From contig NC_071332.1 of assembly GCF_010183535.1 (NCBI RefSeq), forward strand, positions 21,018,001-21,082,000: a DNA stretch of 64,000 bases. The letters run 5' to 3'. The DNA comes from Caenorhabditis remanei (Eukaryota; Nematoda; Chromadorea; Rhabditida; Rhabditidae). The notes below the pieces were generated by a model that was given only the letters and a program-made list of their open reading frames with translations, was not told the DNA's origin and ran no database searches. The first letter of the stretch is position 1. Each line of letters starts with the position of its first letter. Below are positions 1 to 11,004 of this stretch, piece after piece. Both the position numbers and the translations under genes were made by a program.

Positions 1-297
1 AGCTGAAAAATATCCCAAAATGTAGATCTCGGCGAGCTCTATGTTTGTGACCTACTACGGGACGGATGGCGGATTTTAATGCGACCGGGATAAGTGGCAA
101 AAACGCAAAAATTGTCAAAAAGCCATTCTAGCAAGCTCTGTGTCTGTGACATACAAAGGACCGAGCTAGAGTGAGAGTTTTTGGCTTTTTGACACTTTTC
201 CCCGGCCCACGGCACATTAAAAAATAACCATCCGGCCCGTAATAAACCAGGAACATAGAGCTCGCCGGGATCTACATTTTGGTATATTTTTCATAAA
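1..297. mobile_element. Inverted-repeat miniature element, family M1 (copy a)
   Basis: The first ~50 bases (around AAAATGTAGATCTCGGCGAG) return as reverse complement at 248-297, so the stretch folds into one long imperfect hairpin. A second copy lies at 60887-61105 with the same arm sequence. There is no coding capacity. It probably lies in an intron of the FTH gene whose last exon follows. It may continue left of the window. Confidence 0.7.
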
Positions 298-357
298 ACT
301 CATTTTTTAGCGAGTTACGCGTCGGTCCGGTTTGCAAGTACTTCATTTTAATTTCAG

Positions 358-618
358 ATATTCTTGCAATCACCAAACTTTGAAAACTTTACTTTCACAC
401 TGCCAGAAGGTCCACACGCTAACTTTTTTGTATCCCAAGCTACCGAGAAATGGAAAATCAAACTAATCAAACAATTTGGACAACCTGTTGAAATAATTGA
501 AGGCCCTAATAATAGTGGACTTATCAAATGTGAATGGTTGATAAGTTCAGCTATACTATTTGAGTACTTCACCCCGCTCACTTTCTCTTTTTCTCTATCA
601 AAAAATAAATGTGTTTAG
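358..618 (+). CDS. F-box/FTH family protein, last exon only (5' part outside window)
   Basis: An acceptor (ATTTCAG, ending at 357) opens a reading frame of 86 codons to TAG at 616-618. It begins IFLQSPNFENFTFTLP, the same opening as the last exons of the two following FTH genes (TFVESPNFEFFTITIP and AFLKSPNFKNFELTIP). This exon encodes the C-terminal beta-rich tail of FTH (DUF38) proteins. The F-box and FTH core would lie upstream, beyond base 1, across an intron that carries element M1. It could also be an orphan exon, and the window cannot tell. FTH proteins are inferred substrate adaptors of SCF ubiquitin ligases. Confidence 0.65.
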   Translation: MFLQSPNFENFTFTLPEGPHANFFVSQATEKWKIKLIKQFGQPVEIIEGPNNSGLIKCEWLISSAILFEYFTPLTFSFSLSKNKCV

Positions 619-730
619 TTTGACCGTGCAAACATTGAATGTCATCATTTCGATAAAAGTCAACAATGACATTTTGTGAAGGACGAATGAAAAATTTCAG
701 AGCAAATTTCATTCGCATTTACAATTCAAC

Positions 731-2271
731 ATGCCTTCTCCTTCTCTATCCGATATGCCTGATCGAGTCATGAGTTATATTCTAGACAAATGTGATTTTC
801 GGTCGATGTGAGTTATTTTCTCACAGTTTTCAATTGTCAAGCATGAAAAACGCGTCAAAGATGCGCCAGACTGACTAAAATGGTTTTGGTCATAAATAAC
901 GCGTCATAGGTGCGCCAGATTGACTAAAATGGTATTGGTCATAAATAACGCGTCAAAGGTGCGCCAGATTGACTAAAATGGAATTGGTCGTGAAAAGCGC
1001 GTCAAAGGCACACCAGAGGTTTCCTTTGAAAAAATTAATAATATTGTGTCTGGCGCGCGTTTGACGCGTTTTCAATTTTTCTTCCCTTTTTTAATGAAAA
1101 TGTTCAAAATAAAGTCAATTTTTTTAATCAGGCGCACCTTTGACGCGTTTTTAAAGTTGTACCGCTTGACTACAAAAACACACCAGGGGTGTTCTTGATT
1201 CTAAAAAACCAAAAATTCCTTCAGAAAATTGAGCCATTTTAAGTGCAAAACTTTAACAAAAACTGTGCCTTTTCCAGATTCTCTCTCCGTATAGTGTCTC
1301 CTGATCTCCGGAATCTTATTGATGACGTAATTCCTGCTATCCACTTGACTCGAATCAAAATCGAAGTCGACACCAAAGCTATGTGCTTGACCATAGCGAA
1401 TAATCAGGAGAATATCAAGATCAATTACCAAAAATCCACAGCTAAGACTCTAGCCAACGACTTGGAGTTGTTTATCAAGTTTCAGAAGTCCGAGCCTCTG
1501 AAAATAGTGAAACTGGAATGGCGGGATACTGATTATAAACAGGATAGCCCCCTGGATAAGGAATTAATGCTAGAAATGGAGTGTAATGAGAGACAATCAG
1601 TGATGGACCCCCTTGTGGAAGCTTTGAGTAAAATCTCTGGGTCAGTGCTGAATGTGAAGATTGTGGAGACCCTTGGAGTCTTTCCATGGGAGGTTAAACC
1701 ATTACTGAAGCTATGCCGACCTGGTGCCCTAAACACTATCCGGCTGTGCAGCCCTCATAGAAGCAAATTTGTCACATTTGATTGTTCGGATGATCCAGAG
1801 GATTACTCGGTGGATTTGGATGAAATCCAAGAGTTGGAGCAGTGGAAGCAAGCAAAAGAGTTGAATATGTTAGGATTTTGTGTCCCCCCTCAAGTGTCTG
1901 TTGGTTCATATGCTCATTTTTTGAAAGGAGTCGTGTTTGTGAGAAAACTTACGGCGGATGATATCTTTTATTTGTCACAGGTACATAAGTTAGCTATAGG
2001 AAGATCCCTTAATGACGAACCATGATTTCAGACCTTCGTTGAATCCCCCAATTTCGAGTTCTTCACAATCACAATCCCTCGCTGCAAAAATTATTTGAGT
2101 GAAGTGGATTGGGTGACGGAACTCAATAAGAAGTTTGGAATTACAGCTGAAATCCCAAAGGATCCAGATAACTCTAATAACTATGATTGGGTTTTAAGGT
2201 CTCCCAGGAGAGCTCTTCAACTCAGGTATTGTACTCCCAACACTTTTAATTTTACTGTGAAAGTAGAATGA
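731..2271 (+). CDS. F-box protein with FTH (DUF38) domain, 339 aa
   Basis: Three exons: 731-807, 1278-1980, 2032-2271, with all phases consistent. Exon 1 plus the start of exon 2 encode the F-box (LSDMPDRVMSYILDKCDFRSI then FSLRIVSPDLRNLIDD), split after the second base of a codon as in the other genes here. Exon 2 holds the FTH core with the family hallmark LEQWKQAKEL near residue 230. Exon 3 encodes the C-terminal tail (SPNFEFFTITIP). The F-box would bind a Skp1-related protein, and the FTH region is thought to select substrates. This is general family knowledge, and no target is known. Intron 1 (470 bases) carries short direct and inverted repeats. The gene is intact and convergent with the next gene, with 17 bases between the stop codons. 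Confidence 0.88.
843..1160. repeat. Short interspersed repeat array in intron 1
   Basis: Four direct copies of a unit containing GCGTCAAAGGTGCGCCAGA, spaced about 61 bases apart, lie at about 850-1012. Two reverse-complement copies (GGCGC, then TTTGACGCG) lie near 1054-1073 and 1131-1150. The same core occurs near 57775 and 62145. It looks like a partly tandem, partly palindromic repeat family. Confidence 0.7.
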
Positions 2272-2288
2272 ATACTTTATTGTTAAGA

Positions 2289-3824
2289 TCAAAGTCTGTA
2301 AAACTGGAAATTTGTTGGAGGAGAGTATACTAGAATCACAGCTGAATCAAAATCCGGATTTCTCAAAGTCCACTCAAAAACCCGCCGCCCATCCTGCTCT
2401 CCTCGTCTAGTAACTCGAGCTGGTCCGAGTACATTGCTTAGCTCAGTGACTCTAGAATATTCTTCCATCATATGAATTATACTTTGTGGAATAGTCAATT
2501 CGAAGTTTTTGAAGTTGGGGGATTTGAGGAAAGCCTGAAAAAACAATTTCTAATTAGGGAAGGCATTCGAGTGGACTCGACCTATATCATTGGAAAGCTG
2601 AAAAAACGCTAATTCCAAATATATATTCAGTTTTTGCCCTTGAGGCCTGGTATTCGAGAAAAGAGGACAAAGTTTGGACACACCGCCTCACACATCAACA
2701 GTCCAAACGTTAACCTCGTTTTTCTCGAATACCATGCCTTGAGGGCAAAAACTGAAAATATATTTGAAATCAGCGTTTTCTCAGGTTCCGAACGATATCG
2801 GTCACGTCCTATAACTCTACGGAGCCCTTCCCTAGTAAGCCTAAAATCTCCAAGACCCACTTGCATCAAGTTGAAAATTTCTTCTCCCGTTGCTCCACTC
2901 AGCTCAACTTTTCCTCTCGAAAAATGACCGAAACTTTCAACAAGGTCTCTTGCTGTTATATGGAACCCGTTTGTATCCAACTCGTCCGCTTGTTTCCACT
3001 GATTCAAGTCTTCAATACCATTCAAAGTTACAATGTAAATTGGGTTTCGAATAGTTGCAATGTAATTCCTCGTAAATGTTCTTTTAACTGGACTGAGATG
3101 AGGGTCATGAATTTTGATACATTTCAATGTTCCTGGTTGGAATAGTTTCAGAAGTGACTTAGCTTCTTCTATAAATACTCCGCGAGTCTCGAATGTTCTT
3201 GCTTTCAGGGATACACCTTGTTTAGCTGCGATTTCCTCAAATATTGTTTTCAGCGGATTCATCATTGCGTTTCTCTCATTTTTCTCTATTTCCTCGAGAC
3301 TTTTAATAATTTCTTCCTGGTGAATAGTCCTGATAGCACACCAATCTTCATCATCACACCATTGCAACACTACTCTCTCCAGGGTCTCAGGATCAGCTTT
3401 CTGGAATTTCAACAGCAATTCAAGATCATTTCGGAAAACATCCATGAAATTTTCGCCTTCCAAAAAGTGCTTCATATTGTTGCACTCCACTTTACACCCT
3501 TTTCTCTCTACTGGTTCCGCTTCATCATCATCATTTTCGTAACACATCCGACTGAAGCTCCCATATTTGATTTCAATATCGTCCGACAAAACAAGAAAAA
3601 GGAATCCTTCTCTCACTTCGATTTTAATTCCGGACAAGTGGAGAGATGGGATGACGTCATCAATATGATTCCGGAGATCAGGAGACACTTTTCGGAGGGA
3701 AAAACTGGAAAAAAACGGATAAGCTTACTGAAATTTATATGTATACTTATTACATGGATCGAACATCACAGTAATCCAGAATATGATTCATAACTAGCCC
3801 TGGCAAATCGGGTAGGGAAGGCAT
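2289..3824 (-). CDS. F-box protein with FTH (DUF38) domain, 386 aa
   Basis: Three exons on the minus strand: 3824-3754, 3704-2861, 2534-2289, all in phase. Exon 1 starts MPSLPDLPGLVMNHILDYC (F-box). Exon 2 continues FSLRKVSPDLRNHIDDVIP and holds the FTH core with DLNQWKQADEL. Exon 3 gives the tail AFLKSPNFKNFELTIP. It is a close paralogue of 731-2271 in opposite orientation, with the same exon phases, so the pair looks like an inverted duplication. An acidic insertion (DDDEAEPVE, about residue 80) makes it longer than its neighbour. Intron 2 (326 bases) is almost filled by miniature element M2a. No disabling change is visible. Confidence 0.87.
2552..2836. mobile_element. Inverted-repeat miniature element, family M2 (copy a)
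   Basis: Ends TTAGGGAAGGC and GCCCTTCCCTAGT are inverted repeats. Inside, ATATCATTGGAAAGCTGA and its reverse complement form a long imperfect palindrome around TTTTGCCCTTGAGG. Related copies are at 6041-6419, 9044-9366 and, in part, 60012-60180. It is non-coding and lies wholly in intron 2 of the minus-strand FTH gene. Confidence 0.75.
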
Positions 3825-5298
3825 GCTGAGTAGGGAAGAAACTAAATGTGTTTCATCAGTGTCACTTTTTGTTCATACGCTTGTACGCCCATTTTTATTG
3901 TTGGTGATTCATCAAACAACAGAAAAAATAAATGTGACTATGCTTAGAGACCGCAACATTTTTTTCAAACTCAATTTTTCATTAAAATTTCCATCCTGAC
4001 CTTTTCTTCAGGTAAATGGAAGTACATTCCCAAATTTTTTTCTGAAAATATTCACTCTCTCCGAAGTTACAGGACCTTTTAGTCAGCCATGGTTTCTACT
4101 GAATTTCTCTTGGGGAATTCTTTTGTTTTCCTGACCACGCAAAAAATATTTTCTGTTTTCACGTTCAATCCGTCGAATTTTTGTAAAATTTGGGAAAGTC
4201 CGAACCAGAAACCGTTTGATTAAAAACCCAGCGTCTTATCCACTGAACTAAATGAGTACAAATGTGACGCTGATAATAGGAAAATATATTTTTGACGTGA
4301 TTTTTAAAAATTGAAGAGAATTATTTGAAGGATTTTCAGCTTATTTCGAGATAAAACATCAAATATCTAAAGTTCTACAATACGGATTTTTTAATTTCTA
4401 AGTGGATCTAGATCGAAATTTTGCGTAGATTCTGATTCCGTCGAAAAACGAAGCGAGTCTGACTTGCATTAACCTGAACTGTCGATAAAACTACTTTTCT
4501 TTTTGAGCCTGTTGTCTTCCGACACCGAAAAAACCACATTTTACGAATCAACGGCTTTCAAAATTTTGGTCCCAGGTACCTGAAGAGATGTCTAAGAAGA
4601 ATATGTCAGAAAATAGATCGGTTTTCACTGTAAATTTTTGAAGTGATGCCTCGAAGTTCAGCTGGCTCCCAAAAAAATTCGACAACACGAAAATTTAATT
4701 TTCTTTCAAAACCTATTAGAGTATGTCAAGAACTACTAGAAACAGTAAAAAAACAATGCGAGTCTGACCTAGAACAACCTAAACGTGACATTTTACTGAA
4801 AAAAGCAAAATGTTTTTTCAGTTTTCTGAGAAAACTAAACATTTGGGTAAAACGAAAGTGTGTTCATCGGATTCTACGTACTCGATTACATAGGGGTCAA
4901 AAGTTTTCATTCTGTTTTAGCGTTCTGGGCTCTCAGGGCAGACCGCCAAACATTTCAATACCCTCCTCATGACGCCCCAAGAGAAGAAAATGAAAAACTC
5001 CGCCCACGTTCATTGCGGTCCCTAACTATGCTTCCATGAATGGAGAATCATCTGACGTACTGTTTTTAGTAAGATATCAATGTACGCCCAATAAAGTATT
5101 CATTCTTTCACAATAAATATAAAAAGTGCCTTGCTCACTCCTAAATGCCGGAAATGTTGACATTTTTGTCGTAGACCGGTTTTTCGCAGGCAAGACTGTG
5201 AGACCTTTTTGACCAGCGGCAGTTTCTTATCAGTTCTTTCTTCTTATTCTGCACTCAACACATTTATTTTGTTTCTTATCGATTACTCCTTTTCTACA
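3825..5298. other. Intergenic region without a supported gene
   Basis: 1.47 kb between F-box genes. A 108-codon open frame from ATG 4646 to 4972 (+) matches no family I know, has no flanking splice pattern, and is rich in Lys and Arg as AT-rich noise often is. GCGAGTCTGAC recurs at 4453 and 4758 with weakly similar flanks, which suggests an old local duplication. I see no RNA gene. Confidence 0.5.
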
Positions 5299-8200
5299 AT
5301 GACCTACGTCTACTAACTACTTCCTCCCTCTAAGCTGAACCATCAAATAACAAATATTCAAATACACTGGTCCACCCGAGCGATCCATCTGGAGTTAAGT
5401 TTCCTTCAAGCTCCGAATTTATATTTTTTGGAGTACAAAGAAGAGGAGGATGACCCGAAATGTACACAACTTGTGTCTCAAAGATATGGAGAGACTGAAA
5501 ATGAAATGACGATAGAGGACAAGGATTTTGTATCTGTATTCTATGAACATATCAGATTTATTCTGATGAATCAAAAGACGATCTTGGGAACTTTTAGCAT
5601 TAATGTTCAAACAGAGGAGGAATATCGAAAATATTGGAATACCAGGAATGAATTTAAGCAGCTGATGCCTCTCTGTCAGTGGATAAGGGAAACGGTGGAG
5701 ATAAAAGGAGAAAAAATTCAAGTTGTTCTATTTTTCATGCATGGAAATGTGGATCAATCTATTGTGATGGAAAGTTGTCTGGATAGAAAGATATTGACTA
5801 CTATAAATTTGAATGTGGAAGATGATTTGAGGAAGGTGGTGGAGCTGGACCATTGGAGAAGTGAAGAGAAGAAGCGATTTGAGGTTTTGGTCAATTTTTA
5901 TGGGACGGTTGGGAGTGAAGAAGAGATGAATGTAGTTATAGAGGTTAGTTTAAAACCGGACGGTTGGAAACCGGGAGATTTTCGTATTTGGGCATACACT
6001 TCCTGTCTCAACTTTGAACGTCTCGGAGCCGCAAAACCTTACTAGGGAAGGCGTCCGGGTGAACAGGACATGACCTATTTCATTGGAAAGCTGACAACGA
6101 AATTTTTCGAACAAAAAAATTCTGAGTTTTTTCTTCAAATCCTTCCAACTTCTAAAAGCTCAATCAAATCCTAAGATATTAATATGAATTTGACGATTTT
6201 GGATTTTCATATAAACTACGTTTTAAGGTACTTGAAGCCTCAAGCCTCAAGCCTTATGCCAAAAAAGGTAATAATTCTCGAATTTCCCAAACTTTGACCT
6301 CATTTTTCTCGAAAACCAGGCCTCAAGGGCAAAGGTTTGAACATATATTCGGAATCAGCGTTTTCTCAGCTTTCCAATGGTATAGGTCACGTCACGGCCA
6401 CTTGGAGCCCTTCCCTAGTTAGTACCATGAAAACATCCAACCTCCTCAGGCATTCTCCCGCTACCTCTTCCTCCAAGACATCACTGTAATTGCCGACTCC
6501 CTGGAGCCATCCAAAATCTGCGAACTCCTTAAAATCCCATTTCTCTGGGATGACACCAGACGTATCAAACATCAAATCCTCCTAGCAGCCGACGAGAAAA
6601 TTGAAATCCGACTAACCGAAGGTGTTGATGATCTTGAGTTCTATAGAAAAAGTGTGCACCCGCATATCGTCACTACCTTTGGTAATGGCTTCCAACACAA
6701 GATTTCGAGGGTTCAGGGAGACAGGTCCAACTGGATGAGAGTTTTTACGAATACCACGATTCTGGAGGTTATATTGGATTATGCGCAATGTTTTGGGATG
6801 TAAGAATAGTAAGTAATTTCGGAAAACAAAATAATTTAGTTTTTAGAAACAACCTCCGCCGGACATGTCATCCCATTCAGGACACCATTGACTACCTCAA
6901 ACCGAGCCCCATGATCGACTCCTTATACATTGGACTACCGGAATCGAACAAGTTGACCTGTCTGATCGAACTCGGGAATGGCATTGAAAGATCTGTGCAC
7001 TATGATCAACAAGAGCATACATGTGTGGTTTTCATGAGAGTGAATCAGATGGAGTTCCCTGGCGAGAGTTATCAGAATCTGTTTTTGAAACATTTGAAGG
7101 AGAATTTGAAGTTCCAGAGGGCACCTATGAAAGAGATACATTTCGATTACTTTTATATGGTTGAAGCTGCGGATTTTTCGAAATTTCTAAAACTAGTCCA
7201 AGAGTATCTGAAGACTCGGAACCAAGCAATTAGAGTCAAAAAGTTTATTATGACAACTTCAACGCAAGACGACTTGGTATCAGTAATTCCTTATCTCTGC
7301 TCACGGTCCCTGAAGACGATAGAAGTAAAGAGTCGATATGAAGAGAAGCTGGAATCCGGAGTGGATAAGTTGGTGGCATTGGATCAATGGAGACAAGCAG
7401 AGGAGTTGCTAATGAGAGAAGATACGATAACAACACCATTAGGAAAAATAGGATTGGAGGGTTTTCAGAAAGCGGATGTTTTGTTGAGCACGATTTCTTC
7501 GAGGGATGTTTTTGAGCTGAAAACGGTGAGTGTCTGAAGAATCTTGGGCCTTAAACGTTTTGGCTTTGGATCCTGAAATCTAGCTAATTGACTTGTATTC
7601 ATGACACGATTAAAAACACTTTTGGTGAAAATGGGTCTTGCCAGGAAAACTCCTGGTTACTGTAGTTGTCTTCCGAGAAATTCAACACATTTTAAACCTA
7701 AAAACACTTGAAAATCTCAAAAACTGAAAAAGTTACAGATTTTCGAAACTTTTCCGAAAATCTGAAAATCACTAAGACTACCGTAACTCACAACATTGGC
7801 AGTCAGATTTGCTCCAATTTGCCTGAAAATTAGATATTCAAAATAAGCTTCGGATGAGTATAATCAAGCGGATAAATTTCAGTCCACCACTAAAACTACA
7901 GTACCCCTCTTTTCGGTTTTTCGCGTCGAGACCCAACTTTCTCCGAACCTGGGCTCTCATAACTTGGAGTTTGAGCTCTGCATGCGGGCTCTTGGCTCCA
8001 AGATTCTACCTTTTACTACTAGCTTCTGAATTCAGTTTCTCATTTTCCAGAAACTTCTCACCTCCTCAACCTTCCAAAAACTCAAAATTTCCTTCAACAG
8101 CTCCACCATCGACGGCTTGATCTACAACCTACTCGGAAGTCCGTTTAACATTACAACCAACAAAAGTGTATGGTACTTTTTGATTCCAAATGTTGAGTTT

Positions 8201-8305
8201 GTAATCCAAATTATTTATATGTTAAATCAGAAAACTATTGTGTTCACACGAGTTCGGTTGGAAAAGTTGTCCGAAGAAATTGTTGCGTATTTAAATACAC
8301 TATAA
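5299..8305 (+). CDS. FTH - F-box - FTH protein, start region damaged (642 codons)
   Basis: Four exons: 5299-5943, 6450-6799, 6847-7525, 8051-8305. Phases agree throughout. Exons 1-2 encode an FTH-like module (FYEHIRFILMNQKTILGTF near residue 75, LDHWRSEEKKRF near 185). The end of exon 2 and the start of exon 3 form an F-box (TILEVILDYAQCFGI, NNLRRTCHPIQDTIDYLKP). Exons 3-4 form a complete FTH domain (LVALDQWRQAEEL). The paralogue at 8360-10970 aligns from its first codons, but here codon 6 is TAA (5314-5316). The next in-frame ATG is about 200 bases downstream. So either the gene is inactivated, starts late, or uses an unseen upstream exon. Intron 1 holds element M2b. Confidence 0.7.
6041..6419. 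mobile_element. Inverted-repeat miniature element, family M2 (copy b)
   Basis: Termini ACTAGGGAAGGC and GCCCTTCCCTAGT are inverted repeats, and the internal GGAAAGCTGA palindrome matches copy a. It lies in intron 1 of the preceding gene, just before the acceptor of exon 2. Copy c occupies the same intron of the next paralogue. Confidence 0.75.
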
Positions 8306-8359
8306 ATGTGTCTTATCACTACTTTTTATTTGTTCACTTAAACACGTTTCTCTCTTTTC

Positions 8360-10970
8360 ATGTCCATCAAAATGTCTTCCTTACTCCCCCCTTCAAAACT
8401 AACCCATCAAATCACTATAATTGATATCACCTGGGGATCCCGTGTAAATAAACTATGGCTATACCATTTTCAAGTTCCCTATGCATACTATTTCGAGTAC
8501 CAACAGGAGGAAAAGAACGAGAAAAATACTAAGATTATATGCAAGAGAAATGGAAAAACGGAGAGTGAGTTGGAAGTGAAGGACAAAGGTTTTATGGAGA
8601 TATTCTATGAAGATTTAAAAGTAATTCTAACTGAGAACAACCTACTTTTAAACTTCTTCACAATAAATGTTGAGCTGGAACAGGAGTATCGTAAGTACTG
8701 GAGTACCTGTGGTGTGTCTCAGAACCTTTGTGACTGGATCCGGAGTGTCATTAATTTCAAAAAAAATCAAGTTGAGAATTTGAAGTTCAACGGAAATGTG
8801 GATCAAGCGATATCAATTTTGAGCTGCTTCCAAAATGTCAAAACAATAAAATTGGATTTGAGGAAAAAAGATGTTCAGCTGAAGATGCTATTGGATTCAG
8901 ATGTTTGGAATAATTTCAACGAGTTTATGCTGGATTTTGTACTGGAAGAAGTGACTGAGGACAATTTGAGTGATGTGAAAGAGGTATGATTTCTGGTCGG
9001 TGAGTTTTGGCTCCTGAATTTTGGGTTCTAGATTTTGGCTCTAACTAGGAATTTTGGCTCCAACTCCAAGTGGCCGTGGAGTTAAAGGACGTGACCTATA
9101 TAATTGAAAAGCTGAGAAAACGCTGATTCCAAATGTACATTGAGTTTTTGCCCTCGAGGCATGGTATTCGAGAAAAACAAGGTCAGAGTTTAGCAAAAAT
9201 GAGAAATAAAATAAAAATCTCTATTTTTCCAAATTTACATGTTTTTCTCAAATACCAGACCTCAAGGGCAAAAACTAAATATATACTTGGGATCGGCGTT
9301 TTCTCAGCTTTCCAATGATATAGGTCAGGTCCCATAACTCCAAACTGACTGTACAACCTTCCGTAGTAAAGATAGATCTTCCAATAACTCCAAACCAGTT
9401 TCTGAATTTTGACCTCTGGGTTCTATCTCATAGATTTTGGCTCCTGAATTATAGTTCTCCAATTCTGACTTTTCAGGCATTCTACCATTCCCCTGCATTC
9501 ACCAACATCTCTATCACAACCGCTGTTCTTGACAAGACACCAATATACAAGATATTTGGAACATCATTTGCCGTGGACCCAATCCTTCTTAGCCTGACAA
9601 CTCAAATACCCATTTCTCCTGACGGCGAAGAACAATTGCATATTTCTGTGTCCAGAATGTTCCAAATGATCCATTTCTCAAGAGTCAAAAATGGAGTGAA
9701 AGATTTGCTTTATGTACCAGGTTTACCGAAAAATGAACCTGAATTTTTGATGGTGCCTGACAGCGGAAAAGATTGGTTAAAGGTATTTGCAAACCCATTA
9801 ATTTTGGAAGTAATATTGAAATACGCGAATCTTTTCGGGAAGTGAGTGTAATCACTTTGAAGCCTTGAAAAATAGATTTTGTTTCCAGACACCTTCTTCG
9901 AAAACTCTGTAACCCAATTCGACTATGCGTGGAACTTGTCAAACCTGACCCTCAAATAAAATCGATATTCATTTCTCTGGAAGACTCTACGACCATTGAT
10001 GTCAAGGTTACGCTGAAAAATCTACACGTGAAGCTGATCAGATATGAACAGGAAGGAGATGGATGTGCTATAAGTGTGTATCGGATTAACCCACAACGGA
10101 TTGCTGGCGTAGATCATAAGAACATGTTTTTGAATAACTTGGTAGACAACTTGAAGGGTCAGAAGAATAATCTGGAAGAGTTCCGATTGGATTTTGAAGA
10201 TTCTGATGGTTCAGACTTCCTGGAGGTTTTTGGATACACTGTCCAAAATGCCTCTATCAAAACTGAAAAGCTCATCACAACTGTTCAAAACCAAGGTGAT
10301 CTGTTAAAACTTCTTCCAAAACTTTCCTCTCTTAAATCAATCAACCTGGAAAGTTCAACGGGAAAAGCTCTCATGCTGGATATCGACAAAGTTTCAAAAC
10401 TGGAACAATGGATACAAGCGGAGGAGTTAAAAATGGAGAATATAGTGGTGTTGACACCGGTTTCGGATATGGAAATTGTGCATTTTGAAAAAGCGGATAT
10501 TGTGGTGAATCAGATGGGTTCAATGGACGTTTTTGAGTTGAAAAATGTGAGTTTTGAGGGGGGGATGGGCTTGGCTCTAGATTTGTTTTTTTTGGATTTT
10601 TTTCCCAGATTCTGACTCCTATATTTTGGCTTGGGGTCAAGGGTCTATGGTAAAGGGTCATAGATTTTTTCCTCCTGAATTTTATTCTCCTTGATTCATA
10701 TTCTTCCAGAAACTCCTCACCTTCCCAACATTCAAAAGACTCCAAATCTCCTTCGAAAACTCGCTTATCGACGGAACATTCTACCAACTAATGGGCGCCC
10801 CATTTACAATGACTATTCATAAAAGTATTTTCTATTACAAAATACCAAATAATCCAGATTTCGCTCTCCATATCCTCTATCTTTCCACCCGCAAATCTAT
10901 CACTTTTTCACGCGTTGAAATCTCTGTAGTCCCTGCAAACGGTTTTGAAGAGAATCGAGTGGAAAACTGA
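8360..10970 (+). CDS. FTH - F-box - FTH protein, 635 aa, intact
   Basis: Four exons: 8360-8983, 9477-9841, 9889-10546, 10710-10970, all in phase. It begins MSIKMSSLLPPSKL. Exons 1-2 form an N-terminal FTH-like module (FYEDLKVILTENN) with no F-box before it. The exon 2/3 junction encodes an F-box-like segment (NPLILEVILKYANLFGK, HLLRKLCNPIRLCVELVKP). Exons 3-4 form the second FTH domain (SKLEQWIQAEELKM, then KLLTFPTFKRLQISF). Ordinary FTH F-box proteins are about 300-390 aa with the F-box first, so this looks like a fusion or internal duplication. It is a tandem duplicate of 5299-8305. Intron 1 carries M2c. No stop or frameshift was found. Confidence 0.85.
9044..9366. mobile_element. Inverted-repeat miniature element, family M2 (copy c)
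   Basis: It contains the two arms of family M2 (GAAAAGCTGAGAAAACGCTG and its reverse complement) around TTTTGCCCTCGAGGC. The outer ends are more eroded than in copy b. It lies in intron 1 of the FTH - F-box - FTH gene, the same intron as copy b in the upstream paralogue. Confidence 0.7.
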
Positions 10971-11004
10971 TCTTTTATTGAATGTACATACATAATAACA
11001 TACA

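Noticed and set aside
4646..4972. 108-codon plus-strand frame
   Set aside because: No family resemblance, no splice partners, and Lys/Arg-rich composition as expected from AT-rich noise.
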